Notes under the pieces: generated by a model | Told to the model about the DNA's origin: nothing | The model's input: only the letters and a program-made list of their open reading frames with translations | The model's database searches: none | Assembly: GCA_021823325.1 (NCBI GenBank) | Contig: JAKAOG010000003.1 | Span: 1-64,000 of the forward strand | Origin: an archaeon | Lineage (GTDB): Archaea > Thermoproteota > Nitrososphaeria > Nitrososphaerales > Gagatemarchaeaceae | DNA length: 64,000 nt | Reading direction: 5' to 3' | Translations under genes and position numbers: made by a program | In this document: piece by piece, positions 50,341-58,748 of the stretch | Layout of the letters: every line of letters begins with the position of its first letter | Numbering within the stretch: the stretch's first letter is position 1

Positions 50341-50703
50341 ATGCCAAAAAAGAGCACCGACAAAAACGCATCAGAGGGACACAAGGCCGAACGGGCCACA
50401 CCAGCACCTAGCCAGCACGCACCAACCCAAAGGACCGCACCCATGAACCACATATTCGTAGGCCAGAAGCCTGTGATGAACTACGCGATGAGCGCACTCA
50501 TCCAGCTAGCGTCTGCCGGCGAAGTGGTCGTGAAGGCCCGAGGGATGGCGATCAGCAGAGCGGTCGACGTAGCAGAAATCGTCACAAAGAGGCTGGGCAA
50601 CGGCCAGTTCAAGGTCAAGGACATCGGCATCAACACCGAGGTCGTTGGCGAAGGCGCAGAGACAAGGAACATCTCCTCGATCGAAATAGTCGTCGGCAAG
50701 TAA
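50341..50703 (+). CDS. albA: Chromatin protein Alba
   Basis: A 120-residue nucleic-acid-binding protein. The Alba fold covers residues about 35-120: NHIFVGQKPVMNYAMSA, the RGMAISRAVDVAEIV helix and the C-terminal NISSIEIVVGK strand. The lysine in GQKPVMNY corresponds to the acetylatable K16 region of Sulfolobus Alba. A 34-residue Pro/Thr/Gln/His-rich N-terminal extension is unusual in length. Codon choice differs from neighbours, with many GCA, CCA, ACA and GTA codons and a TAA stop, which may reflect high expression. A T-rich stretch follows 60 nt downstream. Confidence 0.95.
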   Translation: MPKKSTDKNASEGHKAERATPAPSQHAPTQRTAPMNHIFVGQKPVMNYAMSALIQLASAGEVVVKARGMAISRAVDVAEIVTKRLGNGQFKVKDIGINTEVVGEGAETRNISSIEIVVGK

Positions 50704-50765
50704 TCGGGACAGAGCACCAACACATCAACCGTTGGATAGGATGAAGCAGCGTGAGCTGTGGACCA

Positions 50766-50779
50766 CTTTTCTGTTTTTG
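50766..50779 (+). terminator. Probable T-rich terminator downstream of alba
   Basis: The plus strand contains ACTTTTCTGTTTTTGA about 60 nt after the alba stop. T-rich runs of this kind act as archaeal intrinsic terminators, and none of the surrounding GC-rich DNA looks similar. Confidence 0.45.
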
Positions 50780-50808
50780 AGCGCCCTCAGCCTCGTCAGC
50801 GGACACTC

Positions 50809-51057
50809 TCAAGCGCCCGAGAGGAGGAGCGTCTTCTCCCGCCTGCTCAGCTTCTTGATCGCCGCCTCCCTTTTCAGGGCCCCCCTCAGGCTCGAAGCTT
50901 CTTCCGAATAGACCAGCTCGACCGGGAGCCTCGAGCGGGTGTACTTCGAGCCGCGCCCCGAACCGTGGCTCGCGACGCGCCTGTCCAGGTCGACAGTGTA
51001 CCCGGTGTACAAAGTGCCGTCGGAGCATCGCAGCATGTAGACCCAGTATCTAGGCAT
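50809..51057 (-). CDS. GIY-YIG nuclease-domain protein (UPF0213/YhbQ-like)
   Basis: An 82-residue single-domain protein: YWVYMLRCSDGTLYTGYTVDLDRRV covers the GIY-YIG core (cited as VYMLRCSDGTLYTGYT), followed by RGSKYTRSRLPVEL and SLRGALKREAAIKKLSR with the catalytic glutamate. YhbQ-type proteins bind or nick DNA/RNA. ATG 51057 lies 27 nt from a TATA-like CTTTTTCTAATG (minus strand, 51090-51079), so the leaderless start is preferred over the longer frame from 51177. It converges on alba, with the T-rich terminator between. Confidence 0.85.
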   Translation of the reverse strand: MPRYWVYMLRCSDGTLYTGYTVDLDRRVASHGSGRGSKYTRSRLPVELVYSEEASSLRGALKREAAIKKLSRREKTLLLSGA

Positions 51058-51211
51058 CGGGAGGACCGCACCCAGCCCATTAGAAAAAGTCCGGCCCCGG
51101 GGGCAGCTCGAAAATCCCCTGCGACCGAACAAAGACCGCCCTGCAAGCTCGGTCGACCGCGAACGCGGTGTTGTCACGGAGCGTGCAACTTTTTTTCCGG
51201 CGCGGGGATAA

Positions 51212-51221
51212 TCTTATAAGA
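51212..51221 (+). promoter_or_regulatory. Palindromic TATA-like box TCTTATAAGA
   Basis: A perfect 10-bp palindrome about 35 nt before TTG 51252. A T-run at 51188-51196 lies just upstream. It predicts a leader of about 10 nt for the PLP decarboxylase. Confidence 0.5.
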
Positions 51222-51251
51222 GAAATTCAGCGGCGGTCAGACAACACAAAG

Positions 51252-52571
51252 TTGGTCGACACTCGCACGCAGCCCGTGCCACGAACGGGTGTTGCGGCGC
51301 CGAGATTTTCAGACAGGGAACTGTATGGGCTAGCAGAGAAGTACGGCACCCCGTACTTCCTGATAGACGAGGCGACCCTGCGGAAGAAGGTCGCCGAGAT
51401 GGAGCAAGGTTTCGGGGAATACAAGGGGGTCTTCAGGGTCGCGTATTCGGTGAAGGCGAACTTCAACCCCTCCGTGATCAAGACGTTCGTCAGCGAAGGC
51501 ATACTGTTCGACCTCACGGCTCCGAGCGAGCTCGTCTTCGTGCTGAAGGCAGGCGGGGACGCGGAGAACGTGATGTACACGAGCATCACCGAGACGGCAG
51601 CGGAGTACGAGCAGGTCATCAGGAAGGGAGTGAAGAAGATCGTCGTCGCGAGCCACAACGGGCTCCTGAATCTCACCGAAGCGGTCGCGAAGACCGGGAC
51701 GACGGTCAAGGCGATGATAAGGGTCAACCCGGAGGTCCATGTCCATGCAGAGCTCAGGGGGTCGATGGGGCACGGCAAGTTCGGGCTTCAGTTCAACGGC
51801 GGGAGCCAGGACAGCGCTTTCTACGTCCTGAAGAAGCTCCTCGCCACGCCTGGCCTTGAGTTCGACGGGTTCCACTTCCACCTTGGAAGCCAGATAGAAG
51901 ACCCCGCCTGCTACGCCGACGCCATCGAGAAGCTGGAGGCGTTCATCCTCGGCGCCAGGAGGCAGCTAGGCAACTTCAAGGTCAACACGCTGGACATCGG
52001 AGGAGGGCTCCCCGTGCCATACGGGAAGAAGGTCCCCAGCCCGAAGGACCTGGGGGGCAAGATAGTCAGCCAGCTCAACAGCCTCGTCGAGAGCATCGGC
52101 GACAGGTTCACCCTTGTTGCGGAGAGCGGCAGGTTCCTTTCCGCCGAGTCGACCGTCCTAGTCACTCGCGTGGTGAACATGAAGGGGTTCGGCGAGACGA
52201 AGTACATCTACGTCGACGCGGGGTACAACGTCCTCCTCGATTCGGCTCTGCTCCGCCACGAATATCCTGTGGAGGTCGTCCCTGGGGGCAAGCCGTCGCC
52301 TCAGAAGGTGGCCCTCGTCGGCCGGCTCTGTGACCCGTTGGACGTCTTCCCCATCTCGAGCAGGTCGAGGCTGGGAGGGGCGGAGGTCGGGAAGCTCGTG
52401 GTCTTCAGGGAGGTCGGGGCGTATTCGCTCGTCATGAACATGCCTTTCCACAGCCAGCCGAGGCCCCCGGTCCTGATGCGGAACGGCCAGGGGAGCTACA
52501 TGGTGGCGAGGAAGGGGCAGGACGTGGAGAAGCTCTTCGCCGACGAAGGCGGAGACTGCCTCTCCAACTAG
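51252..52571 (+). CDS. Group IV PLP-dependent decarboxylase (diaminopimelate decarboxylase-like)
   Basis: A 439-residue alanine-racemase-fold enzyme. The PLP lysine is in RVAYSVKANFNPSV; FHFHLGSQIED and TLDIGGGLPVPYG are the phosphate-binding loops; GRLCDPLDVF is the C-terminal-domain cysteine region and VGAYSLVMNMPFHSQPRP the end of the active site. The EPGR phosphate motif reads ESGR (VAESGRFLSA). Diaminopimelate decarboxylase (lysine synthesis) is the default call, but arginine or ornithine decarboxylation cannot be excluded, and aguA/aguB in the same window need agmatine. TTG 51252 fits the TATA-like box; a longer frame from 51168 would precede it. Confidence 0.75.
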   Translation: MVDTRTQPVPRTGVAAPRFSDRELYGLAEKYGTPYFLIDEATLRKKVAEMEQGFGEYKGVFRVAYSVKANFNPSVIKTFVSEGILFDLTAPSELVFVLKAGGDAENVMYTSITETAAEYEQVIRKGVKKIVVASHNGLLNLTEAVAKTGTTVKAMIRVNPEVHVHAELRGSMGHGKFGLQFNGGSQDSAFYVLKKLLATPGLEFDGFHFHLGSQIEDPACYADAIEKLEAFILGARRQLGNFKVNTLDIGGGLPVPYGKKVPSPKDLGGKIVSQLNSLVESIGDRFTLVAESGRFLSAESTVLVTRVVNMKGFGETKYIYVDAGYNVLLDSALLRHEYPVEVVPGGKPSPQKVALVGRLCDPLDVFPISSRSRLGGAEVGKLVVFREVGAYSLVMNMPFHSQPRPPVLMRNGQGSYMVARKGQDVEKLFADEGGDCLSN

Positions 52572-52645
52572 GGCGACCCTCATCCGGCTCGGATGAACAG
52601 GGCAACTGAGAAACGATAAATCCTCCCCGAAGGGCGCGGGGAAAG

Positions 52646-53212
52646 TTGACACTCGAAGTAATCATAGGGCCCATGTTCTCCGGGAAGACTTCGGAGCTCA
52701 TCAGGCTGGTCGAGCGCGAGGTGTATGCGAAGAAGAAGGGAGGGATATTCAAGATCGCATTCGACAAGAGATACAGCGAGAAGCAGGTCGTCACGCACAA
52801 CGGCCTGAGATATGACGCGTACTCCATAGCGTCCTCAGACGAAGGCGTCGAGAAGATAAGGGAGGTCGCCACTTCGAACGGGCTCGACGCCGTGGGCGTG
52901 GACGAAGTGAACTTCTTCCCGGAGGCGGTGGTCGGGCTCCTCGATAGCCTCGCGGAGGACAAAAAGGTGATCGCGTGCGGGCTCAACCTCAACTTCAAGG
53001 CGGAGCCGTTCAGGACCACGATGGAGCTGGCCGCGAAGGCGGACAGGGTCAGGTACCTCAGCGCCGTCTGCGTCGTGTGCGGGCAGGAGGCGACGAGGAC
53101 CCAGAGGCTGGTAGGAGGCAAGCCGGCGCCGAAAGACTCGCCGGTGATCGTGGTCGGAGGGAAGGAGATGTACGAGCCGCGCTGCCGCAGCTGCTTCGTC
53201 CCCCCGAGATGA
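52646..53212 (+). CDS. tdk: Thymidine kinase
   Basis: A 188-residue type II thymidine kinase. The P-loop is IIGPMFSGKTSELI (residues 6-19); the Walker B-like GVDEVNFFPEAV and lasso region YLSAVCVVCGQEATRTQR follow. Zinc cysteines are CVVC and CRSC. Residue RYDAYSIASSDE is typical. TTG 52646 lies 28 nt from a TATA-like CGATAAATCC, so leaderless initiation at TTG is likely. It lies upstream of uridine phosphorylase on the same strand. Confidence 0.95.
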   Translation: MTLEVIIGPMFSGKTSELIRLVEREVYAKKKGGIFKIAFDKRYSEKQVVTHNGLRYDAYSIASSDEGVEKIREVATSNGLDAVGVDEVNFFPEAVVGLLDSLAEDKKVIACGLNLNFKAEPFRTTMELAAKADRVRYLSAVCVVCGQEATRTQRLVGGKPAPKDSPVIVVGGKEMYEPRCRSCFVPPR

Positions 53213-53269
53213 CGGCCACGTTGCGAACCCTTGATAACGACCGGACACGGGTCTAGACGGGGGACTCGG

Positions 53270-54040
53270 ATGGCCCACGAACCGAAAGACGAGGAAGGCA
53301 GGCCGTATCACATCAGGCTGAGCAGGAGCGATTTAGGAAGGGTGGCGCTCCTTCCGGGGGACCCCGGGAGGGTCCCGCTCATAGCGAAGCGGCTGGAAGA
53401 CCCCAGGCCCCTCGGCTCGAACAGGGAATACAACGCGTACGCGGGGAAGACAGGGGGAGAGAAGGTGGTCGTCGTGAGCACCGGGATCGGAGGGCCGTCC
53501 GCTGCGATAGCGATAGAAGAGCTGGCAGGACTCGGGGTCGAAGTGATGATCCGCATCGGGACCTGCGGGGCGATTCGCCGCGACATCAAGACCGGAGCCC
53601 TGATCGTCGCAGACGCCGCCGTGAGGATGGACGGGACGAGTTCCCAGTACATACAGGCGGGGTATCCGGCGGCGGCGTCCCCGGAGGTGGTGATGGCGCT
53701 CAAAGAGGCGGCCGACGGGCTCAAGAAGCAGGCGTGGGTCGGGATCTCGGCTTCCACGGACTCGTTCTACGTGGGTCAGGGGAGGAAGTCGTTCAACGGC
53801 TACATCCCGCCTGACAAGAAGAACGTGGTGGAGGAGATGAGGGCGGCCAACGTGCTCTGCTTCGAGATGGAGTCGGCGACTCTTTTCACCCTGGGGAGGA
53901 TCTTCGGGCTCAAGACAGGCGCCGTGTTCGCGGCCGTGGGGAACAGGATAACCGACGAGTTCGAACTCGAGGCTGGAATAGACGACGCGATAGACGTCGC
54001 CGTCGCGGCAGTGAAGAAGCTGAAAGCGCGCCCTAGCTGA
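53270..54040 (+). CDS. udp: Uridine phosphorylase
   Basis: A 256-residue nucleoside phosphorylase of the PNP/UDP family. It starts PYHIRLSRSDLGRVALLPGDPGRV (the conserved phosphate-binding part is LLPGDPGRV), followed by VVVVSTGIGGPSAAIAIEEL, MIRIGTCGAIRRDIK and FEMESATLFTLGR, the ribose-binding Met-Glu. It cleaves uridine to uracil and ribose-1-phosphate, feeding upp. ATG 53270 is preferred to ATG 53231, because a TATA-like CTTGATAACG lies between them. The last 8 nt overlap apgM on the other strand. Confidence 0.92.
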   Translation: MAHEPKDEEGRPYHIRLSRSDLGRVALLPGDPGRVPLIAKRLEDPRPLGSNREYNAYAGKTGGEKVVVVSTGIGGPSAAIAIEELAGLGVEVMIRIGTCGAIRRDIKTGALIVADAAVRMDGTSSQYIQAGYPAAASPEVVMALKEAADGLKKQAWVGISASTDSFYVGQGRKSFNGYIPPDKKNVVEEMRAANVLCFEMESATLFTLGRIFGLKTGAVFAAVGNRITDEFELEAGIDDAIDVAVAAVKKLKARPS

Positions 54041-55259
54041 CCGGGCCGAGCACTCGCTGCAGCACCTCCTTCCCCATCAGGTGCCCGAGGGACCCCCTCG
54101 CGGCGTTGGCTTCGGTGAAGCGCATCCCGTCTCCTCTGTCGCCTGCGACCATGAGCGGGACGGGGTCGGCTGAATGCATCTTGATGGTGCAAGGGGTGGC
54201 GTGGTCGCAGGAGACGCCGAGCCTCATCCCGTCGACGTTGGAGAGAGACGAGAAGAAGTCCCTGTCGATGACCTCGATGCTCTTTCTCTTCCCCCTGGCG
54301 TCCCCGTCGTGGCCGAACTCGTCGGGGCCCTTGATGTGCACATACACCGCCGTCCCCTCCCTGAGCTCGGAAGTGAACAGCGAAGCTTTCTCCTTCATGT
54401 CGTTCCTGTCCTTGACCTGCGCCATCTTCATCCTCAGGAGCCTCGCTATGCCCACCTCCGCGGGCATCTCCACGAGGGCGGTCCCCTTCATCCCGTACTT
54501 CTCCTCGAACGAGGGGAGCCGCGGCAGATGGTCACCTGCGTCTCTGAGCAGGACGCAGTTGGCAGGGAGCCTGCCGGAACCGGTCCTCTCCTTGTTCGTC
54601 GCGCTCTTATCGAGGACCTTCAGCGACTTTGCAGTGAACTCGTTCACGAGCTCGGCCGCCCGGACCGCCCCCTCGGACCTGGACTCGGGGACGCACTTCA
54701 TGACCCTGTCGTCTGACGAGGTCTCCTTGGCGGCTCCGAACCCCCCCACCCGGGCGTAGGCGGGGTCTGTGTTCGACACGGACGCGGATAGCGGCTTCTC
54801 GTCTCTTATCACGAGGACCCCCCTGTAGGATACCGTCGGCTTGAACTCGAACGTGGCCCCGCTGAGCCGGATGGAAGCGATGTCGTCGGCGAGCCTTTCC
54901 GCCTCCTCCTGTGTCAGGTTCCTCCCGGCCCTCCTGTCCACGATCTTCGTCCCCTTCGCGGAAGCGAAGTTCGCCCTGAGGGCGAGGTAGCCGTCTTTCA
55001 TCTCGACCCCTGAGCCTACAGCTTCCACCACCCCCCTTCCGGGATAGCCGCTTTCGAAGGAGTAGCCGAGCATGTTGAAGACCGCGATGTCGGACTCGGG
55101 AGCCACCCCCTTCCGCACCGTCGTGACCGTCCCGAGCCTGGACCTCGTCGCTATCCTGTCAAGGTGGGGCGTGTACGCCGACTCCAGCGGGGTCGTGAAG
55201 TTGAGCTCCGGCACCGCCCTGTCGCCGCAGCCGTCCAGCAACACATAGCCTGCTTTCAA
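54033..55259 (-). CDS. apgM: Cofactor-independent phosphoglycerate mutase, archaeal type
   Basis: A 408-residue alkaline-phosphatase-superfamily enzyme interconverting 2- and 3-phosphoglycerate. Metal-site and phosphate-site motifs are VLLDGCGDRAVPEL at the N-terminus, GVAPESDIAVFNMLGY with the catalytic serine, YVHIKGPDEFGHDGD and GVSCDHATPCTIKMHSADPVPLM near the C-terminus. Length is normal for aPGAM. TTG 55259 follows AAGGAGTG. It takes part in gluconeogenesis or glycolysis. It overlaps udp by 8 nt in convergent orientation. Confidence 0.94.
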   Translation of the reverse strand: MKAGYVLLDGCGDRAVPELNFTTPLESAYTPHLDRIATRSRLGTVTTVRKGVAPESDIAVFNMLGYSFESGYPGRGVVEAVGSGVEMKDGYLALRANFASAKGTKIVDRRAGRNLTQEEAERLADDIASIRLSGATFEFKPTVSYRGVLVIRDEKPLSASVSNTDPAYARVGGFGAAKETSSDDRVMKCVPESRSEGAVRAAELVNEFTAKSLKVLDKSATNKERTGSGRLPANCVLLRDAGDHLPRLPSFEEKYGMKGTALVEMPAEVGIARLLRMKMAQVKDRNDMKEKASLFTSELREGTAVYVHIKGPDEFGHDGDARGKRKSIEVIDRDFFSSLSNVDGMRLGVSCDHATPCTIKMHSADPVPLMVAGDRGDGMRFTEANAARGSLGHLMGKEVLQRVLGPVS

Positions 55260-55362
55260 TTCTGCACTCCTTGCCGGGCTGGCGCGTGCATTTCTTCCTT
55301 TCGCGAAACGATGGGGGTTCCGCGAATGACTCTAATACCAGACAAAGGTCGAAGGCGCGCCC

Positions 55363-56397
55363 ATGGTCGAGATAAGGAAAGACTACTTCTCAGACAAGCT
55401 CTCGATCACCCTGCCTGACAGAGGACTGAAGCCCGGCCAGGTGATAACTCAGAAGTCGGACAAGTGCAGCTACTGCGCCGGGAACGAGGAGATGACCCCG
55501 CCCGCCGACCTGGTCCTGGTCAAAAGGGGAGACACCCTCCTCAAGCAGACGGACTCCGAGGGGGACGTGGTCAAGAACTGGGCCGTCAGGATATTCCCCG
55601 CCAAGGCACCCGTGGTCGCGCCGAACGCGCCCCCTTCGTATGGCGACGCGCCCCACTACAGCGAGCCTGCCGTGGGGTACCACTACGTCCTCGTGGCAAC
55701 GCCGAAGCACGACCAGCCGTTCTCCAAGATAGACACGGAGCAGTGGACGAACATACTCGCGTCGCTGCAGGACAAGGTGAGGTGGCTATACTCCCAGAAG
55801 GGAGTGAGCTACGTGCTCGTGTACGTCAACAGCGAGCGGGAGGGGACCCCGGTGGCGGTCCACCCGAGCATCCAGATGGTCACCACTCCGAGGGTGCCGC
55901 CGGCGGTCGAGGTGGAGGCGGAGACCGTGCAGTCGTCCCTCAACGACCTCGGGGTCTGCCCCATGTGCCAGGTGGTCGCCACCGAGACCGGAGGCCCGAG
56001 GCAGATACTCGCGACGGACTTCTTCCTGGCGTTCGCCCCCTGGGTGTCGACCCACCCGTACGAGTACTGGATATACCCCAAGCGGCACATGACGAGCCTG
56101 CTCAAGCTCTCCCAGAAGGAGATGATGGACCTGGCGCTGATGCTCAGGTCGACCCTCGGGGGGATGTCGAAGGCGCTTGACTCTCCGGCGTTCACGATGG
56201 TCTTCCACAGCTCCTCCGAGAAGAAGACGACCAAGCAGATCCACTGGCACATCGAAGTGTATCCGAAGCGCGGGCAGTGGACCGGGCTCGAGCTCGGCGG
56301 AGGGATCTACGTCAGCGAGACGACCCCGGAGGCGGCTGCCCAGGTGCTGGGGGCCAGCGCGCGGAAGGAACTCGCCCAGCTAGTGGGAATTAGGTAG
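55363..56397 (+). CDS. GalT-like HIT-superfamily nucleotidyltransferase with altered active site
   Basis: A 344-residue protein laid out like galactose-1-phosphate uridylyltransferase: zinc pairs C35/C38 (KCSYCAGNEE) and CPMC near 208, NWAVRIFPAKAPVV, and a second HIT domain with QIHWHIEVYPKR. In E. coli GalT the nucleophile is the second histidine of H164-P-H166-G-Q168. Here the aligned segment is H167-P-S169-I-Q171, so the nucleophile is replaced by serine. It may use another mechanism or substrate (e.g. nucleotide-sugar phosphorylase) or be inactive. ATG 55363 lies 29 nt from a TATA-like ACTCTAATACC. It overlaps PGI/PMI by 18 nt. Confidence 0.8.
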   Translation: MVEIRKDYFSDKLSITLPDRGLKPGQVITQKSDKCSYCAGNEEMTPPADLVLVKRGDTLLKQTDSEGDVVKNWAVRIFPAKAPVVAPNAPPSYGDAPHYSEPAVGYHYVLVATPKHDQPFSKIDTEQWTNILASLQDKVRWLYSQKGVSYVLVYVNSEREGTPVAVHPSIQMVTTPRVPPAVEVEAETVQSSLNDLGVCPMCQVVATETGGPRQILATDFFLAFAPWVSTHPYEYWIYPKRHMTSLLKLSQKEMMDLALMLRSTLGGMSKALDSPAFTMVFHSSSEKKTTKQIHWHIEVYPKRGQWTGLELGGGIYVSETTPEAAAQVLGASARKELAQLVGIR

Positions 56398-57411
56398 CCC
56401 CCCTGCGGACTTCAGCCTGTCAAGGAGGCTGGTGGGGGTAGGGTCTCTGCCGAGGGCCACGGCAAGGTAGTACGAGGCGAGGTCGAGCCTGTAGGTCATC
56501 GACATCAGCTGCGACAGGATGGACGCGCCCTTCCCTCTCAGCTGGACCGGGGTCTTCCCCAGCTCGACGAGAATCCTCACCATGTGGTCGACCTTCGCCG
56601 AGTCGCGGGGGCTCTCCCACGAGTGGCGTATGAAGACAGGGAGGAAGTCGGTCCCCGGGTCTTCCCATGATTCTATCTCGTTGTGGAACGCCTCAGGGAC
56701 GACGTCGAAGTGGGCGTGCTTCTTCGAGTTCTCGTTCAGGACGTTCTTGAAGCGGACTCCGACCCCGTATCCGATCCTGTCGCTGTAGATGGCCGGGACC
56801 TTGTGGACCAGCGCTGAAGCCAGCACTTTCGCTCCGTTCCCGGGCTCAGGGCGGGCAGGAGACGCGTCCGACCACTCTGACTCCATAGAGCGGACCGACT
56901 CGTCGACCTCATCCTCGCATCTGAGGTCGAATGAAGAGTTCAGGACGGACAGCGCGGAGTAGACCAGGAACGGGAGCATCAGCCTCTGGGCCATGGCTTT
57001 CGGCACCCGGATCACAGGGACGCCGAGCTCCGCGGACTTCTCGCTGAGCATGCCGTCCCCGCTGATAGAGACCGCCTGCGCCCCTCCTTCGACGGCGGCG
57101 GAGAGCATCTGCACCGTCTCGACGGTGTTCCCCGACACGCTGCACGCGACCGCGATCGAGTCCTTCATCCCCGCGGACGGGACGCCCCCCTTCATGACGC
57201 CGATCTCGAGCCCCTTCCTGCCGTAGAGCCAACCCTCGATTATGTCTCCGGCCGCCGCAGAACCTCCCATCCCGAGGATGTACGCCTTCTTTGGCGGAGA
57301 CCGCGGGGAATAGTTCACCCGGAACCCTTCCTTCGCCAGTGAAGGCCACCTCTGATAGGCGTCAAGCATCCCTGACCCGTCCGTCTTCAATCTTGTTTCT
57401 TCTGAGAACAT
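56380..57411 (-). CDS. pgi/pmi: Bifunctional phosphoglucose/phosphomannose isomerase
   Basis: A 343-residue SIS-domain enzyme interconverting fructose-6-P with glucose-6-P and mannose-6-P. The first SIS domain has AYILGMGGSAAAGDIIEG and VACSVSGNTVETVQML (phosphate-binding Ser/Thr). The second has VPAIYSDRIGYGVGVRFKN, NENSKKHAHFDVVPEAFHNEI cited as KKHAHFDVVPEAFHNE, with the catalytic Glu and His. Length and arrangement match archaeal PGI/PMI. A TATA-like GCTTAAAGC about 55 nt upstream gives a leader of about 28 nt. It is downstream of the sugar-nucleotide operon on the same strand. Confidence 0.92.
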   Translation of the reverse strand: MFSEETRLKTDGSGMLDAYQRWPSLAKEGFRVNYSPRSPPKKAYILGMGGSAAAGDIIEGWLYGRKGLEIGVMKGGVPSAGMKDSIAVACSVSGNTVETVQMLSAAVEGGAQAVSISGDGMLSEKSAELGVPVIRVPKAMAQRLMLPFLVYSALSVLNSSFDLRCEDEVDESVRSMESEWSDASPARPEPGNGAKVLASALVHKVPAIYSDRIGYGVGVRFKNVLNENSKKHAHFDVVPEAFHNEIESWEDPGTDFLPVFIRHSWESPRDSAKVDHMVRILVELGKTPVQLRGKGASILSQLMSMTYRLDLASYYLAVALGRDPTPTSLLDRLKSAGGLPNSH

Positions 57412-57509
57412 GCTATCAACTAGAGCCGGTGTCGGCGGTCAACCGAGCCACGGCCGGTTCTGCTTTAAGCTCGCCGGCATGCGCCGTCTGAAGCAGGCGC
57501 GTGCACGCG

Positions 57510-58748
57510 TCATGGCAGAAGCCCCTTCTTCACCCCTGCCTTCGCCCTCTCTCCGGCGGTCTCGCTGAACGCCTTCCTCAAGAGCCCCTCCTCGGCCCTG
57601 GTAGGCGCCATCCCACGCCTCTCCATCATCCGCCTCTGGGTCTCGAGGACCGACTCGAGCCTGAGCTCCACCGACTTCGAACCGTCGTGATATGCGAAGC
57701 TCGGCACGTTCACGGCCGCGACCCCCGACACCATCGAGGCCGTCCCGACAGACTTCCCGGCGTAGACGAGCGTGCCGATGGAGAGCTTCGCCATGTCCCC
57801 TATGACGGGGCCGAGCTTCACCATCCCACTGTCGACCTTCCTCCCTCCGGCCTCCAGCCGGACCGTCCCGTACGTGTTCTTCAGGTTGCTGAAGGTGCAC
57901 CCCGCTCCGAGGTTCACCCATGACCCGACGTACGAGTCGCCCACGTAGCCATGGTGCGCCTTGTTGGTGAACGGCGAGATAATGGAGTTCTCGACCTGGC
58001 CGCCGACCTTGCACGACTCGAATATCGAGGTCCCGCCCCCGATGAGCGCGGAGAATATCTTGGCCCTGGGGCCCACGTAGCACGGCCCCATCACCCTGCT
58101 GAAGCTCTCTATGGCGGCTCCCTTCTCGACCACGATCGGACCGAGCCTCGCGTCGAACGTCACGTTCCCTTCCACGTCGGCGCCGTCGTCGACCATCAGG
58201 TTCGCCTGCGGCCCCCGGACTTCGACGGACCGGGGGAGCGGAAGGGGGTCCTCGGCGCGCCTGGCCTGGCCGGCGATGGCAAGGCTGTTGCTCTGGACGA
58301 GGTCCCAGTAGCCTGCGAAGAGAGGGGACTGCGGAGACGATGCGCTCCTCACCCTTTTCGAGAGCGAGGAGACTGCCTTCTTCGTCAGGACCCCGGGGGC
58401 GAAGGGGACCGTGTCGAGACGGGCCGCGACCAGCTCCTTCCCGGCGAGGAGGACGAAGGGCTCGGAGCGCGACGCGTGCGAAAGCAGGTCCTGCGTGGGG
58501 CGGGCCCTGGCGTTGACAAGGAAAGCCTGACCGTGGACCTTCTCGTTGTACCCCTTGCCCGTAGACTCCCGCGCTACAGCTGCGACCTCGGGGCGGCCCC
58601 AGAGCGCTACGTCGGTGACGTCAGGGATCTTTTCCGTCAGAGCGGCGAGGAGCGTCTTCGTCCCCCAGTGGAGCTGGCTCGCGTGCTTGAGCCTAGTAAG
58701 AGGGCCGAGCCCTGCGAGCCCCTCGTCCTCGAAGACGACTAGCTTCGT
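57510..58748 (-). CDS. Alternative GlmU-type sugar nucleotidyltransferase/left-handed beta-helix protein; ACG start
   Basis: A 412-residue protein. The N-terminus, reading KLVVFEDEGLAGLGPLTRLK, and LLAALTEKIPDVTDVALW match the variant GlmU family (TIGR03991-like), and the C-terminal half is a left-handed beta-helix with acetyltransferase-type hexapeptides (GPCYVGPRAKIFSALIGGG, HHGYVGDSYVGSWVNLGAG). The frame has no ATG, GTG or TTG before GTG 58352, which would remove the first third. ACG 58748 sits where family members have ATG, with GGGTGA 9 nt upstream, overlapping the stop of the preceding gene by 3 nt. It probably forms UDP-GlcNAc or a related NDP-sugar with the partner nucleotidyltransferase. 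Confidence 0.8.
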   Translation of the reverse strand, partial: TKLVVFEDEGLAGLGPLTRLKHASQLHWGTKTLLAALTEKIPDVTDVALWGRPEVAAVARESTGKGYNEKVHGQAFLVNARARPTQDLLSHASRSEPFVLLAGKELVAARLDTVPFAPGVLTKKAVSSLSKRVRSASSPQSPLFAGYWDLVQSNSLAIAGQARRAEDPLPLPRSVEVRGPQANLMVDDGADVEGNVTFDARLGPIVVEKGAAIESFSRVMGPCYVGPRAKIFSALIGGGTSIFESCKVGGQVENSIISPFTNKAHHGYVGDSYVGSWVNLGAGCTFSNLKNTYGTVRLEAGGRKVDSGMVKLGPVIGDMAKLSIGTLVYAGKSVGTASMVSGVAAVNVPSFAYHDGSKSVELRLESVLETQRRMMERRGMAPTRAEEGLLRKAFSETAGERAKAGVKKGLLP

